A DNA stretch of 64,000 bases from the NCBI RefSeq assembly GCF_030445035.2, contig NC_080680.1, positions 95,361,157 through 95,425,156 on the forward strand, given 5' to 3'. Position numbers and translations under genes: made by a program. The DNA is from Dasypus novemcinctus (taxonomy: Eukaryota; Chordata; Mammalia; Cingulata; Dasypodidae). The notes beneath the pieces are model-generated. The model had not been told where the DNA came from. It did no database searches and worked only from the letters and a program-made list of their open reading frames with translations. Positions 22,532-34,445 of this stretch are shown here, one piece after another. How positions within the stretch are numbered: position 1 is the stretch's first letter; every line of letters starts with the position of its first letter.

Positions 22532-24135
22532 ACATGGAAAAATTTCTAGATGCACACAAGCAGCCTACACTGAACAAAGGAAGAAATTGATGAACTCAAC
22601 AGAACAATCACAGGTAACAAGATTGATTAGTCATCAAAAACCTAAGAAGAGTCCAGAGCCATATGACCTCACAGGTGAATTCTCCCAATCATTCCAGAAA
22701 GAACTAATATCAATCCTGCTTAAATTCTTACAAAAAATAGAAGTGGAGAGAACATTGCCTAACTCATTCTATGATGCCAGCATTACCCTGATACTAATGC
22801 CACACAAAGATGCCACAAGAAAGGAAAACTATAGGCTCATTTCTCTAATGAATCTAGATGCTAAAATTCTCAGTGAAATACTTGCTAATCGTATTCAACA
22901 ACACATCAGACAAATTATACACTATGGCCAAATGGGTTTTATCCCTGTTATGCAAGTGTGGCCCAACATAAGAAAATCAATCAATGTAATATGCTACATA
23001 AACAGGTCAAAAGAAAAAAATCACAAGATAATCTCTATTGATGCAGAAAAAGCATTCTATAAAATTCAACACCCTTTCCTGATAAAAACACTTCAAAAGA
23101 CAGAAATAGAAGGAAACTTCCTCAACATGATAAAGAGCACATATGAAAAACCCACAGCTAACATATTCAATGGTGAAATCTAAAAACCTTCCCTCTAAGA
23201 TCAGGAAAAAGATTAGGATGCCCACTGTCACCACTATTATTTAACATTGTGTTGGAAATACTTGCTTAGACACTTAGGCAAGAAAAAAGATATAAAAGGC
23301 ATACAAATTGGAAAGGAAGAAGTAAAAATTTCACTGTTTGTAGATGATATGACCCTATACATAGAAAGCTTCTAGAGCTGATAAATGAGTTTGGCAAAGT
23401 GCCAGCATATAAAATTAACACACAAAAAGTTAATAGCATTTCTGTACACCAATGATGAGCAATTTGAGGAGGAAATCAAGAAAACTTTCCATTTACAATA
23501 ACAACTGAAAGAATCAAATACTGAGGAATAAACTTAACTAAAGATGTAAATGACTTGTAAACAGAAAACTGCACAGCATTATTAAAGGTAATCAAAGAAG
23601 ACCCCCCCAAAATGGAAGAATATTCCTTGTTCATGGATAGGAAAACTAAACATCTTTAAGATATCTATCCTACCCAAACTTATTTACAGATTTAATGCAA
23701 TCCCAATAAAAATTACCACAGCATCTTTTAGCGAATTGGAAAAGCTAACTATGAAATTTATTTGGAAGGGGAAGGGACCCCAAAGAACCAAAGACATATT
23801 GAAAAAGAAAAACGAAATTGGAGGAATCACAGTACCTGACTTTAAAATATACTACAAGGCTACAGTGGTCAAAATTGCATGATATAGACATACTGACCAA
23901 TGGAAGAGAACTGAGTTCTATTACTAATACAGATCCTCACATATATGGTCAACTTTTATTAGATAAGGCCACCAAGTCCACTCAGCTGGGAGAGAATGGC
24001 CTCTTCAACAAATGGTGCTTGGAGAACTGGATATCCATATCCAAAAGAATGAGAGAGGATGACCATCTCACACCCTATACAGAAATTAATTTGAGATCAA
24101 TTAAAGATGTCTGGACATTCCACAGAAGATTATAT

Positions 24136-24229
24136 TAGTTCAATATATTGAACTAATCATGTTAACTGCCCTTGTGGAGAAGGCAGTGGTAATACTCTGT
24201 ACATCCTGAAAAGTTACATATATGAAAGT
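24136..24229. other. Short unassigned junction
   Basis: Between L1 ORF2 and the ERVL relic. It contains a small palindrome-like word (AGTTCAATATATTGAACT near 24138). Confidence 0.4.
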
Positions 24230-26897
24230 GGTTGTGAGATAAGTCAAACAAAGATTCAGAGACCTGCCACATGGGTCAAACTTTTAGGGATCCAGTGGTC
24301 TGGGGCATGCCAGTGTATCCTTTTCAAGATAAAGAACAAATTATTGCACGTTTCACCTCCTGCCAGAAGAAAGAGGCACAGCATTTTCTAGATCTCTGTA
24401 TTTTTGAGAAAGCACACCCTGATGCTGGGTATTTTGCTTTAATAAATATTTATTTAGTGACTTTAAGGTTGACAGATTTGAGTAGGGCCTAAAGCAAAAG
24501 AGGGCTCTATTGTAGGTTCAAGCTGTGATGTAAGTGACCCTGCCACTAGGCCATATAGCGCGACAAATCCTATGATACTAGAAGTTTGTGGTAGATAAGG
24601 AGTCTCTGGAAAGCATGAGGAGGAGAGTTGTGGAAGGTCCCCTAAGGTTTTGGAACAAGGCAATGTTAGCTCCAGTAGTGATTTTGTGTATTGGTGTCCT
24701 CTAGACCTTAGGCATGTAGAAAATGCTGTTGGAAGTGCCCCTAATGAGCTGGATATTGTCACATCCAAGTCATATGTTTGCATGGGCATCGATGTAATCC
24801 ATCATCCAATGGATATGATACATTTGAGATTAGGCCCAAGAAGGTCAAGAGGACACTGTAAGTTACAGCAAAAGATGGCCAAAACCCAATGTCCCTATGC
24901 CATCTACCTCTGTAGCACTGAGCTTACACATAAGACCTTTAAGGAATTTTTTTTAATTTAAATTTTTAATTAAAAAAAAGATATTTAGTATTGCCTAGAT
25001 ATTACATAAAAAATATAGAGGATTCTCATATGCCCCGCTCCTCACACCACCCACAAAATTAACCACATTAACAACATCCTTCATTAGTGTAGTACGTTCA
25101 TTGCAATTGATGAACTCATTTTAAAGCATTACCACTAAGCATGGATTATAGTTTACATTGTAGTTCACACCCTCTTCTGCACAATTCTGTAGGTTGCAGA
25201 GATAGAGGTTATGCATGGACCCAACAACATGGGCTTTTTCTCACTAAAGTTGATTTATCTACTGCTGCTGAACCTCAAACTTTTCATAACAGTGAACAAT
25301 GCTAACTTCTTGGTATCTTGGTGTGGTACCTCCTAGAGAACAAAAAGCATTTGCTGGTATTGCTTTCACTGCAACTCTTAGATGACAGAGGGAGGAAGCA
25401 CAATTAATCTCCACTGGGATATGTACTGTAATTTATTTTCTGTCTGTAGTGTCTCTGGCAGAGTTTCTGATTTATTGTCATGAGATACCCATAATATCTC
25501 CTCAGACCAAGTGACCCAGTTTATGTTGAAGGAGATATAAAGTGAGTAAGTGAATATGTGATTTACTGATCCAACCATATCTGCATCACTCAGAAGCTGC
25601 CCCCTGATAGAATGTTAGAATGGCCTCTTAAAAATATAGTAGGGGTGCCAGCTTGGAGAAAACATCCTGTGTGGTAGTGTGTTGTCCATCAAGATGCAGT
25701 ATATACTTTGAGCTATTAGCATTATACAGGAATGTGTCCCCAGCAGCTAGTATATATGGGTCTGAGAACTTGGGGCTATAAGTCTACTTATGAACGCAGT
25801 CCTGTTTCTATTGCAGGTAGTGGTTCACTTATAGATTTTGAGTATCCTGTCACCGCAGTTTTAAACTCTGCTACACTGGAGGCCCTTGTTTCAAGGGTAA
25901 GGGAACACTTCTAATAAGGAATATGGTAAGGATTCTAAAATTTGAAATTATTACTGCTGCCTGGTCATTTTTAGGTTCCTCATTTCAGTGGACTAGCACA
26001 TAAAGAGAGATGTTATTCTCCTGGCATAATTACTTGATCCAAATTATTATATGGACAGAGGACTGCTGCCATGTAATTGGAACTTACTGGGACACCTCCT
26101 GGTGCTTCCATGACTAGTGATAAATGTAAATGATTGTAATGAGTTAAACCGATGATGTGTAGAGAATCTTGGTTCTAATTGTTCATCAGAGAAATCAAAG
26201 TTATGATATAGCAGCTGCTCAGTGATAAAATATTATATAATAAGAAATGCAAAACATCTATTAAGAATGAATCATTGGTAGATAAATGCTTATAAACAAT
26301 GTGGCATAATTGGTAATAAAGTATGTGTGCTTGAGAGTTGATAAAACTCAACTGTTTGAAATGCTTAGGGAAGATGTAATTTCCTACTGGGGAGATAAGA
26401 GGAATAACTCTCTTAATTGGGGGATCCCCAGCATGACCAGAATTCTAATTCTCTTTAAACTTATTGTTTCATTTGCTATCATACAAACACATTTCACAAA
26501 GATTTTTGGAACTTTAAAAATGTTCTGAACAACAGGCGACTGCAACAATCACAGCCTAAGAAAAGACATGGTAACCAGAGTCTGAGAACTATCATTAATG
26601 AAGATCTGAGTAATGAAGGTCTGAATGATATCATGATCTATCAACATAGACCAGCAGAAGTGCTAGACAAGTATAAGGGAAATACAAAATTATTGGTAGA
26701 GGAAAGAGATATATCAGTTATAATCTTGGGCCCAATGGGAGTAGTGGAAGTAGTAGTTACTTGTCCCAGTAACCCTCCTACTGTCTTTCTTTTTTTAAAA
26801 GAACTTGTGATTGATTACCATCTTAAAGAAACAATAATAAATTGGTGTGAACTTATTGTGCCGCACAAATGTATCTAATTGGTATAAGGGGGCAAAC
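24230..26897 (+). pseudogene. ERVL internal region (pol relic), decayed
   Basis: Plus-strand fragments resemble ERVL pol. Around 24280-24350 the conceptual product contains 'VYPFQDKEQIIA', and 24480-24760 follows the RT-RNase H order. Around 26650-26700 the end of pol before the 3' LTR is recognisable ('RPAEVLDKYKGN'). The reading frame is destroyed by many stops. An L1 tail is inserted at about 24950-25200. An ERVL-like LTR follows at 26898, which supports the assignment. Similarity is judged from memory, so a profile search would be decisive. Confidence 0.6.
24950..25200 (-). mobile_element. Old L1 tail inserted in the ERVL relic
   Basis: A T/A-rich block, 'ACATAAAAAATATAGAGGA', a C-rich block and 'CATCCTTCATTAGTGTAG' follow the order seen at 2801-2965. 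It extends through 'GATTATAGTTTACATTGTAG', typical of L1 tails. Confidence 0.65.
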
Positions 26898-27408
26898 TGT
26901 AAAAGATGCTCTTGTTGCCCCACTTCAAGTCTTATAATGGTAGTACACACTACCATGTGAATTTCCCCCACATGCTTCCTGATGGCAACATCGGTATCTC
27001 TATCTGAGAGATAGCTCTGACAGTCAGAGCATTCCAGTGAGTTCCATGAGTTCTAGACATAAACGCATAGCAGGCCACAAGTGTCGAGGAATTAATGCTA
27101 CTTGGAATTAATGATACTTGGGAGCAGCATTCAATCTCAGTTGATAGGAGTTCATGAAAAACCCCAGTTACCTCACCTCTTGGGTGAGATAGCTAGAGGT
27201 GTGTCTTCTGCCCTGGTTTTCAGAATTCTTCAGCCATATTAAGCTCTAATTATTCATAGCAGTAACTGACTTGATAATGTCCCTTTATTGCCTACTGTCC
27301 CTTTTCTGTCTCAATTCCCTATTCCATATTAGTGTTTCCTGGGAATCACTTCACAAAGAAATTGTTTGCACTCAAATCTTTATCTCCTGGCCTGTTTCTG
27401 GGCTAACA
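26898..27408 (+). mobile_element. ERVL-type LTR, probable 3' LTR of the preceding relic
   Basis: It starts TGTAAAAGATG and ends GGGCTAACA. The last 80 bases ('CCTGGGAATCACTTC', 'GTTTGCACTCAAATC', 'TATCTCCTGGCCTGTTTCTG') follow the MLT2/HERV-L LTR end. It directly follows the pol relic in the same orientation. Confidence 0.6.
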
Positions 27409-27489
27409 GATAGTATTAGAATATAATGTTATGACTTAAAAACATATTTTGAAAAATCATTTCTCTAGTAAGAATTGGGTCAGGAGGGA

Positions 27490-30400
27490 GGTTTGTGGGA
27501 AGATGATGGAGTAGGGAGCTTCAGGACCCAATCCTTCAACCAGAACAGCTATTAAACAGACAGAAACTGTCTAAACAACTATTTTGAAACTCTGGATACC
27601 AGAAGAACACTGTACCACTTCCAGGGCAGAGCAGGAGAAAGAGGCTAATGAATTATGGTAAAGAATAGTGAATTGGTCTCTCTGCACCTATCCTCCATTC
27701 TTGTGGCTGGCCGTGTGCGGTCCGGCCACTGGCTAGCTCACTGGTGACAGAAAGGGGCATACAAATCTTCTAACCCCAAACCAGGGTGGGCATGGCCAAT
27801 CGCTGATCATGGCTTTTGATTAGCGATTTCAGAATGCTCGGGGCCTGACTCTGACGGCACCCATTGTTCCAACCTGCCTTGGAAAAAGGCAGTGACAGCC
27901 ATTGTTTCAAACTGCCCTGGACAAAGACCATGATGGAGGAGACTTAAAGAGAGTTTGCTTCTCCAGGGCTGCAGGGAGACAGTTAGTTGAAGGGCTGCAT
28001 TTGTTGTGCAGGCTAGGAAAGCTTAGCTTTGGGGAGCCATCTGAGTAGCACTTGAGGCCCACCTGACCCCTCCACAGGGTATTGTGGAACTGGTCTACAC
28101 CCTGTTCATGGGTCCCTGGCCTTGTTTCTACAGGGAAAGATTGTCTTGGGAAAGTCCTCTCCAGTGTGCCACTCTTCCCAGAATTTGTCCTGCAGGCAAA
28201 AGCAGCTTGAGACAACAAATGTCTGTAAGAAATCATAGAGACAGACAGTCTGGGGCAATGGTTTGTTGGATTCAAACACCCAGGAAAAGGAAGTGTGTCT
28301 TCTGGGAAACAAACTCCTGTAAAAAAGGGGAGCTGTAAAATAACTAAAAAACAAAAACCCCAGACAAGACTCAGTTCCAGAAAGACAGGGAAACCCTACA
28401 TACTACATTCACTTTGGGCACACCTTCCTGATTAGAAGGCTGAAGCTCAAAAAAATCTGTCATCACCAGCAGTTTACAAAGTCAAGAAACACATCTCAGG
28501 GAATAAATGCCAGAGTTAATATTTTAAAATATTAATTTGTACAGAGTGTGAAAAAAGAGTACAAGACAAAGAAACAGGAAATGGTAGCCCTTTGAAAGGA
28601 ACAAGACAAAAATTCAGAAAACACCAATGAAGAAGACCAGTACGTATACTGAACAATGCCTTTTAAAAATGATCTTAAAAGGCTCAAGGAGATGAAGAAA
28701 AATAGAAAGAACAACTAAAAGATATTAGAAAAATGGTGAATGAGCAATATGAGAGCCTTAGTAAAGAGATAGAAAGTCTAAACAGAACAGCTGTAGTTGA
28801 AGACCACAATAACTAAAATGAAAAATTCCCAGGAGGGTTTCAAGAGAAGATTGGAGAGAGAGAAGAAAGAATCAATGAATTCAAAGACAAGACACTTGAA
28901 AAAAGTTAGACTGAGGAACAGAAAGAAACAAGAACTGTAAAAAGTGAAAAAAAAAAAAAAAAAAAAAAGCTGAAGACACCAGTGGCTACATACCAAAACA
29001 ACAGAACAAAGTCTTACATTATAAGTAATGACTGTATATGTGAGGATTAAACTATCCAGTCAAAAGGCAGAGACTGGCAGAATGGATTAAAAAAGCATAA
29101 CCCAACCATGGTTACATTATGGTTTATATTATGGTTTACAAAGAAATTATATAACTGATGTGGAGACAGTGGCCACGGGAGTTGCTAAAGGCAGGGGGAG
29201 GGAAAAAGAGGTGTGATATGGGGTCATTTTTGGGACTTGGAGTAGTCCTGAATGATATTGCAGGACAGATGCAGGGCATTATATATCCTGCCATAACCCC
29301 CTGAATGGACTGTGAAAGAGTATAAACTACAATGTAAACTATAATCCATGCTGTGTAGCAGTGCTCCAAAATATTCATCAAATACAATGAATGTACCACA
29401 GTAATGAAAGAAGTTGTTGATGTGGAAGGAGCAGGGGGTGTGAGGGAATGGGGTATATGGGAACCTCTTGCACTTTTTAATGTAACATTTTGTGTAATGT
29501 ATGTCGTGTGTTATATTAATTGATTTTCTTATGTCAAACCAACCTTTCATACTAGGGATAAATCCCAAAGAGAATCAAATTGAGAGCTTAATAATCAACC
29601 CTCACATTTTTAATCAAATGATTTTTGTCAATGGTGACAAAGACAACTCAATTTGGAAAGAACATTCTCTTTAACAATTGATGCTGGGAAAACTGGATCT
29701 CCATCTGCAAAATTTTAAAAATGGATACCTACCTCACATCTTTATAAGAATGAACTCAAAATGGATCCAAGACCGAAATATAAGAGCTGCACCTACTGAA
29801 TTGCTAGAAGAAAACACAGGGCCTTGTATTTCTTAGACTATATACCCAAAGAACAAGCAACGAATGAAAAAATAGATAAATGGACATCATCAAAATTAAA
29901 AACTTTTGTGCATCAAAGGACTTTATCAGGAAGACAACCTACAGAATGGGAAAAAATATTTGCAAAGCACATATCTGATAAAGGGTTAATATCCAGAATA
30001 AGAAATCCTTCAATTTAATAAAAAGACAAACAGCACAATTAAAAAAGACTTGAATAGACATCTTTCCAAAGAAGATATACATATGGCTAGAATGCATATG
30101 ATGCTCAACATCATTAGCCATTAATGAAATGCAAATCAAAACCAAAAGACACCATTTCACAACCATTAGAATGACTGGTATTAAAAAAATAATAAAAATT
30201 ATTGGAGAGAATGCACTCATTCATTACTGGTGGCAATGTAAAATGCAGCTGCTGTGGAAGACAGGTGGTGATTCCTCAGAAAGCTAAGTAGAGAACTACC
30301 ATGTAACCGGGCAACCCCACTGCTAGGTATATACTCCAAAGAATTGAAAGCAGAGACTTGAATAAATAGCAGCATTACTCACTATTGCCAAAAAAAAATG

Positions 30401-31057
30401 GAGGCAGCCCAAGTGTCCATCAACTGATGAATGGATAAATAAAATGTGGTATATGCATACAATGGAATATTATCCAGGGATTAAAAGGAATGAAGTCCTG
30501 ATACATGAGACAACATGGATGAACCCTAAAGACAACATGTTGCATGAAGTAAGCCAGAAACAAAAGGACAAATATGGTATGATCTCACTGATTTGAAATA
30601 ATTAGAAAAAACCAACTCCTAGAGTCAGAATAAAGAATACAGGTTACCAGGGGACAGAGTGGGAATAGTGAATGGGAAATGTATCAGGTTCCTATTTAGA
30701 ATGATGGAAATATTTTGGTAATGGATGGTGGTGATGATGGCATAATACTGTGAATGTAATTAATAGCACTGAAATATATGCCTGAATGTGGTTAAAAGGA
30801 GAAATGATAGATTGTGTATAAGGTAACAGAATTCAAATTTTAAAAATCCATGGAACTACGCTATACACAGTGAACCCTACGTTAAACCATGGATTATAGT
30901 TAATAGTACAATTATAAAATGTACTATCATCAATTTTAACAAATGTTCCATACCACTGCAAGGTGTTGTTGCTGGGGTGGTATATGGGAATTCTGTATTT
31001 TATGCATGTTTGCTCTGTAAACCCACAACTTCTCTTATAAAGAAAAAAAAATTGGGC
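27490..31057 (+). mobile_element. Old L1 (L1M/HAL1-like), plus strand, internally rearranged
   Basis: It begins near 27495 with an L1-type 5' end ('GGGAAGATGATGGAGTAGGG') and a 5' UTR to about 28640. Then comes a decayed ORF1 (lysine-glutamate-rich coiled coil, 28640-28960), broken by a run of more than 20 A. Then the very start of ORF2 (about 29000-29100). ORF2 is then cut: a younger L1 tail occupies 29143-29490 and a 70-base piece of ORF2 in the opposite orientation lies at about 29500-29570. The C-terminal ORF2 and 3' UTR run from about 29600 to the A-tail at 31057. Most of ORF2 is missing, so it resembles a half-L1. Confidence 0.7.
29143..29490 (+). mobile_element. L1 3' UTR fragment inside the older L1
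   Basis: The order 'GATGTGGAGACAGTGGCCA', 'GGACTTGGAGTAGTCCTGAA' and 'CAAATACAATGAATGTACCAC' is that of the L1 tail at 47806-48240 and 17880-18500, in plus orientation. It is more diverged than those copies. No target duplication is visible. Confidence 0.75.
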
Positions 31058-31279
31058 CAGGACATTTTAAATCTTTTATTGTATGGTGGATGCTAGTGGG
31101 CATCTAAAATAGCACAAGAATATGCTTGTCAAACTCTATGCAAGTGCTACAACCATTGAAAAAGCATGTGAGTCAATTAGTTGATGGTAATTAACCAGCA
31201 AGGAGAGGTTAAGCTAACAGGATCAACAATAATAAGAGTAACTATGAGAAGAACAGCTGCGGCATAACAAGAGCAGCAT
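31058..31279. other. Unassigned sequence
   Basis: No gene or repeat is recognised between the L1 tail and the next MIR. Confidence 0.4.
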
Positions 31280-31480
31280 TCACATTCTGGGTCTTTCATA
31301 TGTGCCCCGTATCATGCTAGGTACTTGAACTACATATTCTCATTTCTCATTTAATGTTTCTTCAATATTATAAAGCTTATATTATTATCTTATTTCAGAC
31401 AAGGAAACCAAGACTCAGAGAGGTTAAATATCACCCAGCTACTAAATGGTGGAGCTATGCTTTCCAGATTGTTGGGAATA
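31280..31480 (-). repeat. MIR SINE
   Basis: 'GACAAGGAAACCAAGACTCAG' followed by 'AGGTTAAATATCACCCAGCT' and 'AATGGTGGAGCTATG' is the reverse-strand MIR core in correct order. Confidence 0.8.
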
Positions 31481-31912
31481 TGTGAGGGAGTACAGTAAGT
31501 CATCCCTCCTCATACTTGAATTTTTAATCAATTGATAGATAAGGAGAACGAGAGACAGGCCTAAAATGTCACTTTATTGCTGATAAAGTCTAGGTTGGAG
31601 GACACCATATGGGGTGAGAGCCTAAGTTGGTTTTCTAACCAACTCCAAAAGTGTGGGATTAGGGAAGACCTCCCAGGTATGTATGGATGGCTACTTGTTC
31701 TTGGAGTTACAGGGCAGGCACACATTCCCTGGATGCAAGCTGGTTCTCAAGAAAAACAGGGAGGGTTTGACTGAGCATGTCCAAATTAATCAGTTTGATG
31801 TTCCTGGGGGTGGGGGTATTTAGTAAAGGAGCAAAATAGGACCTTTGTTATGTTAAGTTCCCTCCACAAAAAGATATAGATCAAGTCTGGTAAAGAAACA
31901 TTCCCCCTAAGA
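31481..31912. other. Unassigned sequence
   Basis: No gene or repeat recognised. A 65-codon open frame at 31577-31774 shows no recognised domain. Confidence 0.4.
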
Positions 31913-31928
31913 CTACCCACACTCTTTT

Positions 31929-32328
31929 TTTTTTTTTAAGATTTATTTATTTATTTTTATTTCTCTCCCCTTATCTCCCACCCGAGTTGTCTGTTCTTTG
32001 TGTCTATTTTGCTGCGTGTTCTTTTTATTGCGTCATCTTGTTGTGTAAGCTCTCCGTGTGTGCGGCGCCATTCCTGGGCAGGCTGAACTTCCTTTTGCAT
32101 GGCAGGCTGAACTTCCTTTCGCGCTGGGCAGCTCTCCTTACAGGATGCACTCCTTGCGCGTGGGGCTCCCCTTCGTGGGGACAGCCCTGCATGGCACTGC
32201 ACTCCTTGCACACATCAGCACTGTGCATGGGCCAGCTGCACATGGGTCAAGGAGGCCCGGGGTTTGAACTGCGGACCTCCCATGTGGTAGATGGATGCCC
32301 TAACCACTGGGCCAAGTCTGCTTCCCAC
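31929..32328 (-). mobile_element. tRNA-derived SINE (armadillo DAS type)
   Basis: On the minus strand it starts with the tRNA-like head (GGGAAGCAGACTTGGCCCAG) and a B-box-like sequence near 32262. It continues through a GC-rich body with 'GGAGAGC' and 'CAGCCTGCC' words and ends in an A/T-rich AAATAAATAAAT tail. The 16-base repeat CTACCCACACTCTTTT at 31913-31928 and 32329-32344 is an exact target duplication, so the insertion used L1-type machinery. The body contains two adjacent near copies of 'GGCAGGCTGAACTTCCTTT' (about 32079 and 32103). Confidence 0.9.
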
Positions 32329-32344
32329 CTACCCACACTCTTTT

Positions 32345-32609
32345 ACCTACATTAAGTCAACTTTTGGTGACTTGCACGAAGAAATTATGGAGGCATTAAA
32401 TAATTACTGGAGGAGTTCTCTTAAAGAATTCTTCAACTCAGTATCCAGAGACCTTTAGCATATATCCCAGAGAAATAATCACCTAAAAGGTTCTTGATAA
32501 CTGATAAGAAGCCTGGAAATAGAGGTTCCAGAGATGGGAGTGATTGGGGATTACCCCAATAGATAGAATGGAAGCCCTAAGATTGATAAGGATAAATAAT
32601 AGAACTGAA
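32345..32609. other. Unassigned sequence
   Basis: No gene or repeat recognised. Confidence 0.4.
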
Positions 32610-32840
32610 GGCCTACACTCAATAAATGTTTATTGAATGCTTGTTGTGATTTCAAGTGAGTTTTACATATTATTTAACATTCAGAGATAGCCTATGAAGT
32701 AGCTGTTATTTCAGTTTTACAGACAAGGAAACCGAAACTCAGAGAGGAAGAAGTTGCTAGTTACATAGTCTGAAAGTGTTAGATTTAGGGTCTTGCCTTA
32801 TAACTTCTGATATCAAGTATTGAATTCTTGCCACTATAAC
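32610..32840 (-). repeat. MIR SINE
   Basis: 'ATAAATGTTTATTGAATGC', 'ACAGACAAGGAAACCGAAACT' and 'CAGAGAGGAAGAAGTTGCTAG' give a reverse-strand MIR in order. Confidence 0.8.
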
Positions 32841-32904
32841 ACTAAATATTATTTGAACTGGTCAGGGTATTTATGGGGGTCCTTAGACTTACATAACCTA
32901 ACCA

Positions 32905-33012
32905 CTTTATTTTAGAAAGGGGGAAACCAAGGCTCAGAGACATGAAGTGATTATCCAAAGTTACACAACTCTTTAATGGGGAAGTCAGGATTAGAACTCA
33001 GAGCTTAAATTA
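32905..33012 (-). repeat. MIR SINE fragment
   Basis: 'GGGGAAACCAAGGCTCAGAGA' with 'AAGTTACACAACTC' and 'GGATTAGAACTCAGAG' matches the reverse-strand MIR core. Confidence 0.75.
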
Positions 33013-33483
33013 AATCTCCAGTTTTGTTCTTCTATTGAATATTGCCGGTTTAAATGTAAAGTATCAGATTATTTCCTTTGTCTTTTATTTCACAGTCATA
33101 ATAAATATTCTTGTGTTACAGATACCTTTCATATTCCCTTGTAACTTGAGCTAAACAAAAAGGTTTACTTGCAGTTTCATTATATATATGAGTCCCCCAC
33201 ATATAGACTTCTCTTGGGCATCAAGCAAAAATAAACAAGAACCATTTCACGAGTGGGGAATGAGGACTATTCAGGGCACAGGGAATTCACAAAGATGATT
33301 CATGATTACTGATGTCACTGGTCCTCTCTCTGTCCTCACATGTCAACCCATAATTTGAAATTTTAAACATGAGGAAAAAGAAGTCTCAGGCTCATGGAAG
33401 CTACAGTAGTTTCCAGGAGACCAGTTTTCAACTCTCTTTCTTGAGGCTTGGAGTCAATATCCTAATAACTTGGGAAGACAGTG
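33013..33483. other. 3' flank of the minus-strand olfactory receptor
   Basis: No repeat recognised. This is the region downstream of the receptor stop codon and may include its 3' UTR. Confidence 0.4.
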
Positions 33484-34416
33484 TTAGAGTGATTTTCTTC
33501 TGAGTAACTTCCCCAGTGCCTCCTTTATATCCCTGTTTCTCAGGCTGTAGATGAAGGGATTCAGCATGGGGGTTACCATTGTGTACATTATTGAGAAGAC
33601 TCTGTTCTTCTGTCCTGAATGGGATGATGGAGGACATAAATAGACCCCAATAGCCGTGCTGTAGAACAGAGAAACTACAGAGAGGTGAGAAGTGCAGTTG
33701 GAAAAGGCCCTTTGCTTACCCTTGGGAGAATCAATTCTCAGGATAGCAAATATAATGTAAAAATAAGATATAAGGATGCAGGCAAAGGGTCCAATAAGCA
33801 ATGTGCCTGCCACAAGGATGAGCACCAGGTCATTGATATAAGTACTGGAGCAGGCAAGCTTCAGGAGTGGAACCAGATCACAGAAAAAGTGGGGGATGAC
33901 ATTGGGGCCACAGAAGGAAAGCCTCGTCACTAAGAGAGTATGAACTAGGGCATGGAAGGTAGTGACGACCCAGGACCCAGCCACCAACAGGACACAACGT
34001 TGGGAGTTCATGTTCATGGCATAGTGGAGGGGGTGGCTAATGGCCACGTAATGGTCAAGTGCCATGACAGCCAGGAGAAAGTTGTCCAGATTTGCAAATA
34101 GGCCAAAGAAATAGAGTTGTGTCAGGCACCCGTCATAAGAGACCAGTTTACTTCCTGAGCCAATATTATCTAGCATCTTGGGGATTATTGTAGAGATGAA
34201 ACCAATGTCAGAAAAGGAGAGGTTGGCCAGGAAGAGGTACATGGGGGTGTGAAGGTGCAGATGAAAGCCGATGGCCAGGATGATGAGCAGATTCCCCACC
34301 ACAGTGATCAGATACATGCCCAGGAACAGCCCCAACAGGAGATACTGCTGCTCCAGCCACTCCGAGAGGCCTAAGAGGAGAAATTCATAGATGCTGGTCT
34401 GATTTCTTCTGTCCAT
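33484..34416 (-). CDS. Olfactory receptor, family 1-like (310 aa)
   Basis: This is an odorant-sensing class A GPCR of the nasal epithelium, signalling through the olfactory G protein. A complete 310-residue single-exon frame shows the family marks. There is an N-glycosylation sequon at Asn5. PMY is at residues 58-60, the disulphide Cys at 97, SY in helix 5 and 'SHLSVVSLFY' in helix 6. 'TPMLNPFIYSLRN' marks helix 7. The length fits the family. Odd points: the DRY motif reads DHY (residues 121-123, His codon at 34051-34053), with 'MALDHYVAIS' in place of 'MAYDRYVAIC'. Helix 6 has 'FSNCTSHL' where most have 'FSTCGSHL'. It is open but may be weakly functional or under relaxed constraint. Overall best fit is subfamily OR1 by 'LHTPMY' and 'PKML' context; the exact orthologue is not assigned. 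Confidence 0.9.
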   Translation of the reverse strand: MDRRNQTSIYEFLLLGLSEWLEQQYLLLGLFLGMYLITVVGNLLIILAIGFHLHLHTPMYLFLANLSFSDIGFISTIIPKMLDNIGSGSKLVSYDGCLTQLYFFGLFANLDNFLLAVMALDHYVAISHPLHYAMNMNSQRCVLLVAGSWVVTTFHALVHTLLVTRLSFCGPNVIPHFFCDLVPLLKLACSSTYINDLVLILVAGTLLIGPFACILISYFYIIFAILRIDSPKGKQRAFSNCTSHLSVVSLFYSTAIGVYLCPPSSHSGQKNRVFSIMYTMVTPMLNPFIYSLRNRDIKEALGKLLRRKSL

Positions 34417-34425
34417 ATTTGGAAT

Positions 34426-34445
34426 TCTGTGTGAAATAAATGTTA
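34426..34445 (-). promoter_or_regulatory. Splice acceptor just upstream of the receptor ATG
   Basis: On the minus strand TTTATTTCACACAG precedes the exon, with the AG ending at 34427 and the ATG only about ten bases further. Receptors commonly splice a non-coding leader to the coding exon in this way. Confidence 0.55.

Larger units (their letters stand above)
20375..24135 (+). mobile_element. L1 ORF2 relic (plus strand) carrying two nested insertions
   Basis: Plus-strand ORF2 homology starts in the endonuclease near 20380. It continues with '[18 protein letters not shown]' (near 21720-21775). The RT is at about 22600-23185 ('[12 protein letters not shown]', '[17 protein letters not shown]'), an acidic DDM motif lies near 23345, and the C-terminal region runs to 24135. 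It is interrupted at 20761-21325 by a younger L1 tail and at about 22147-22531 by an LTR. Many stops and frameshifts make it a pseudogene. Its 5' and 3' UTRs are absent. Confidence 0.85.
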
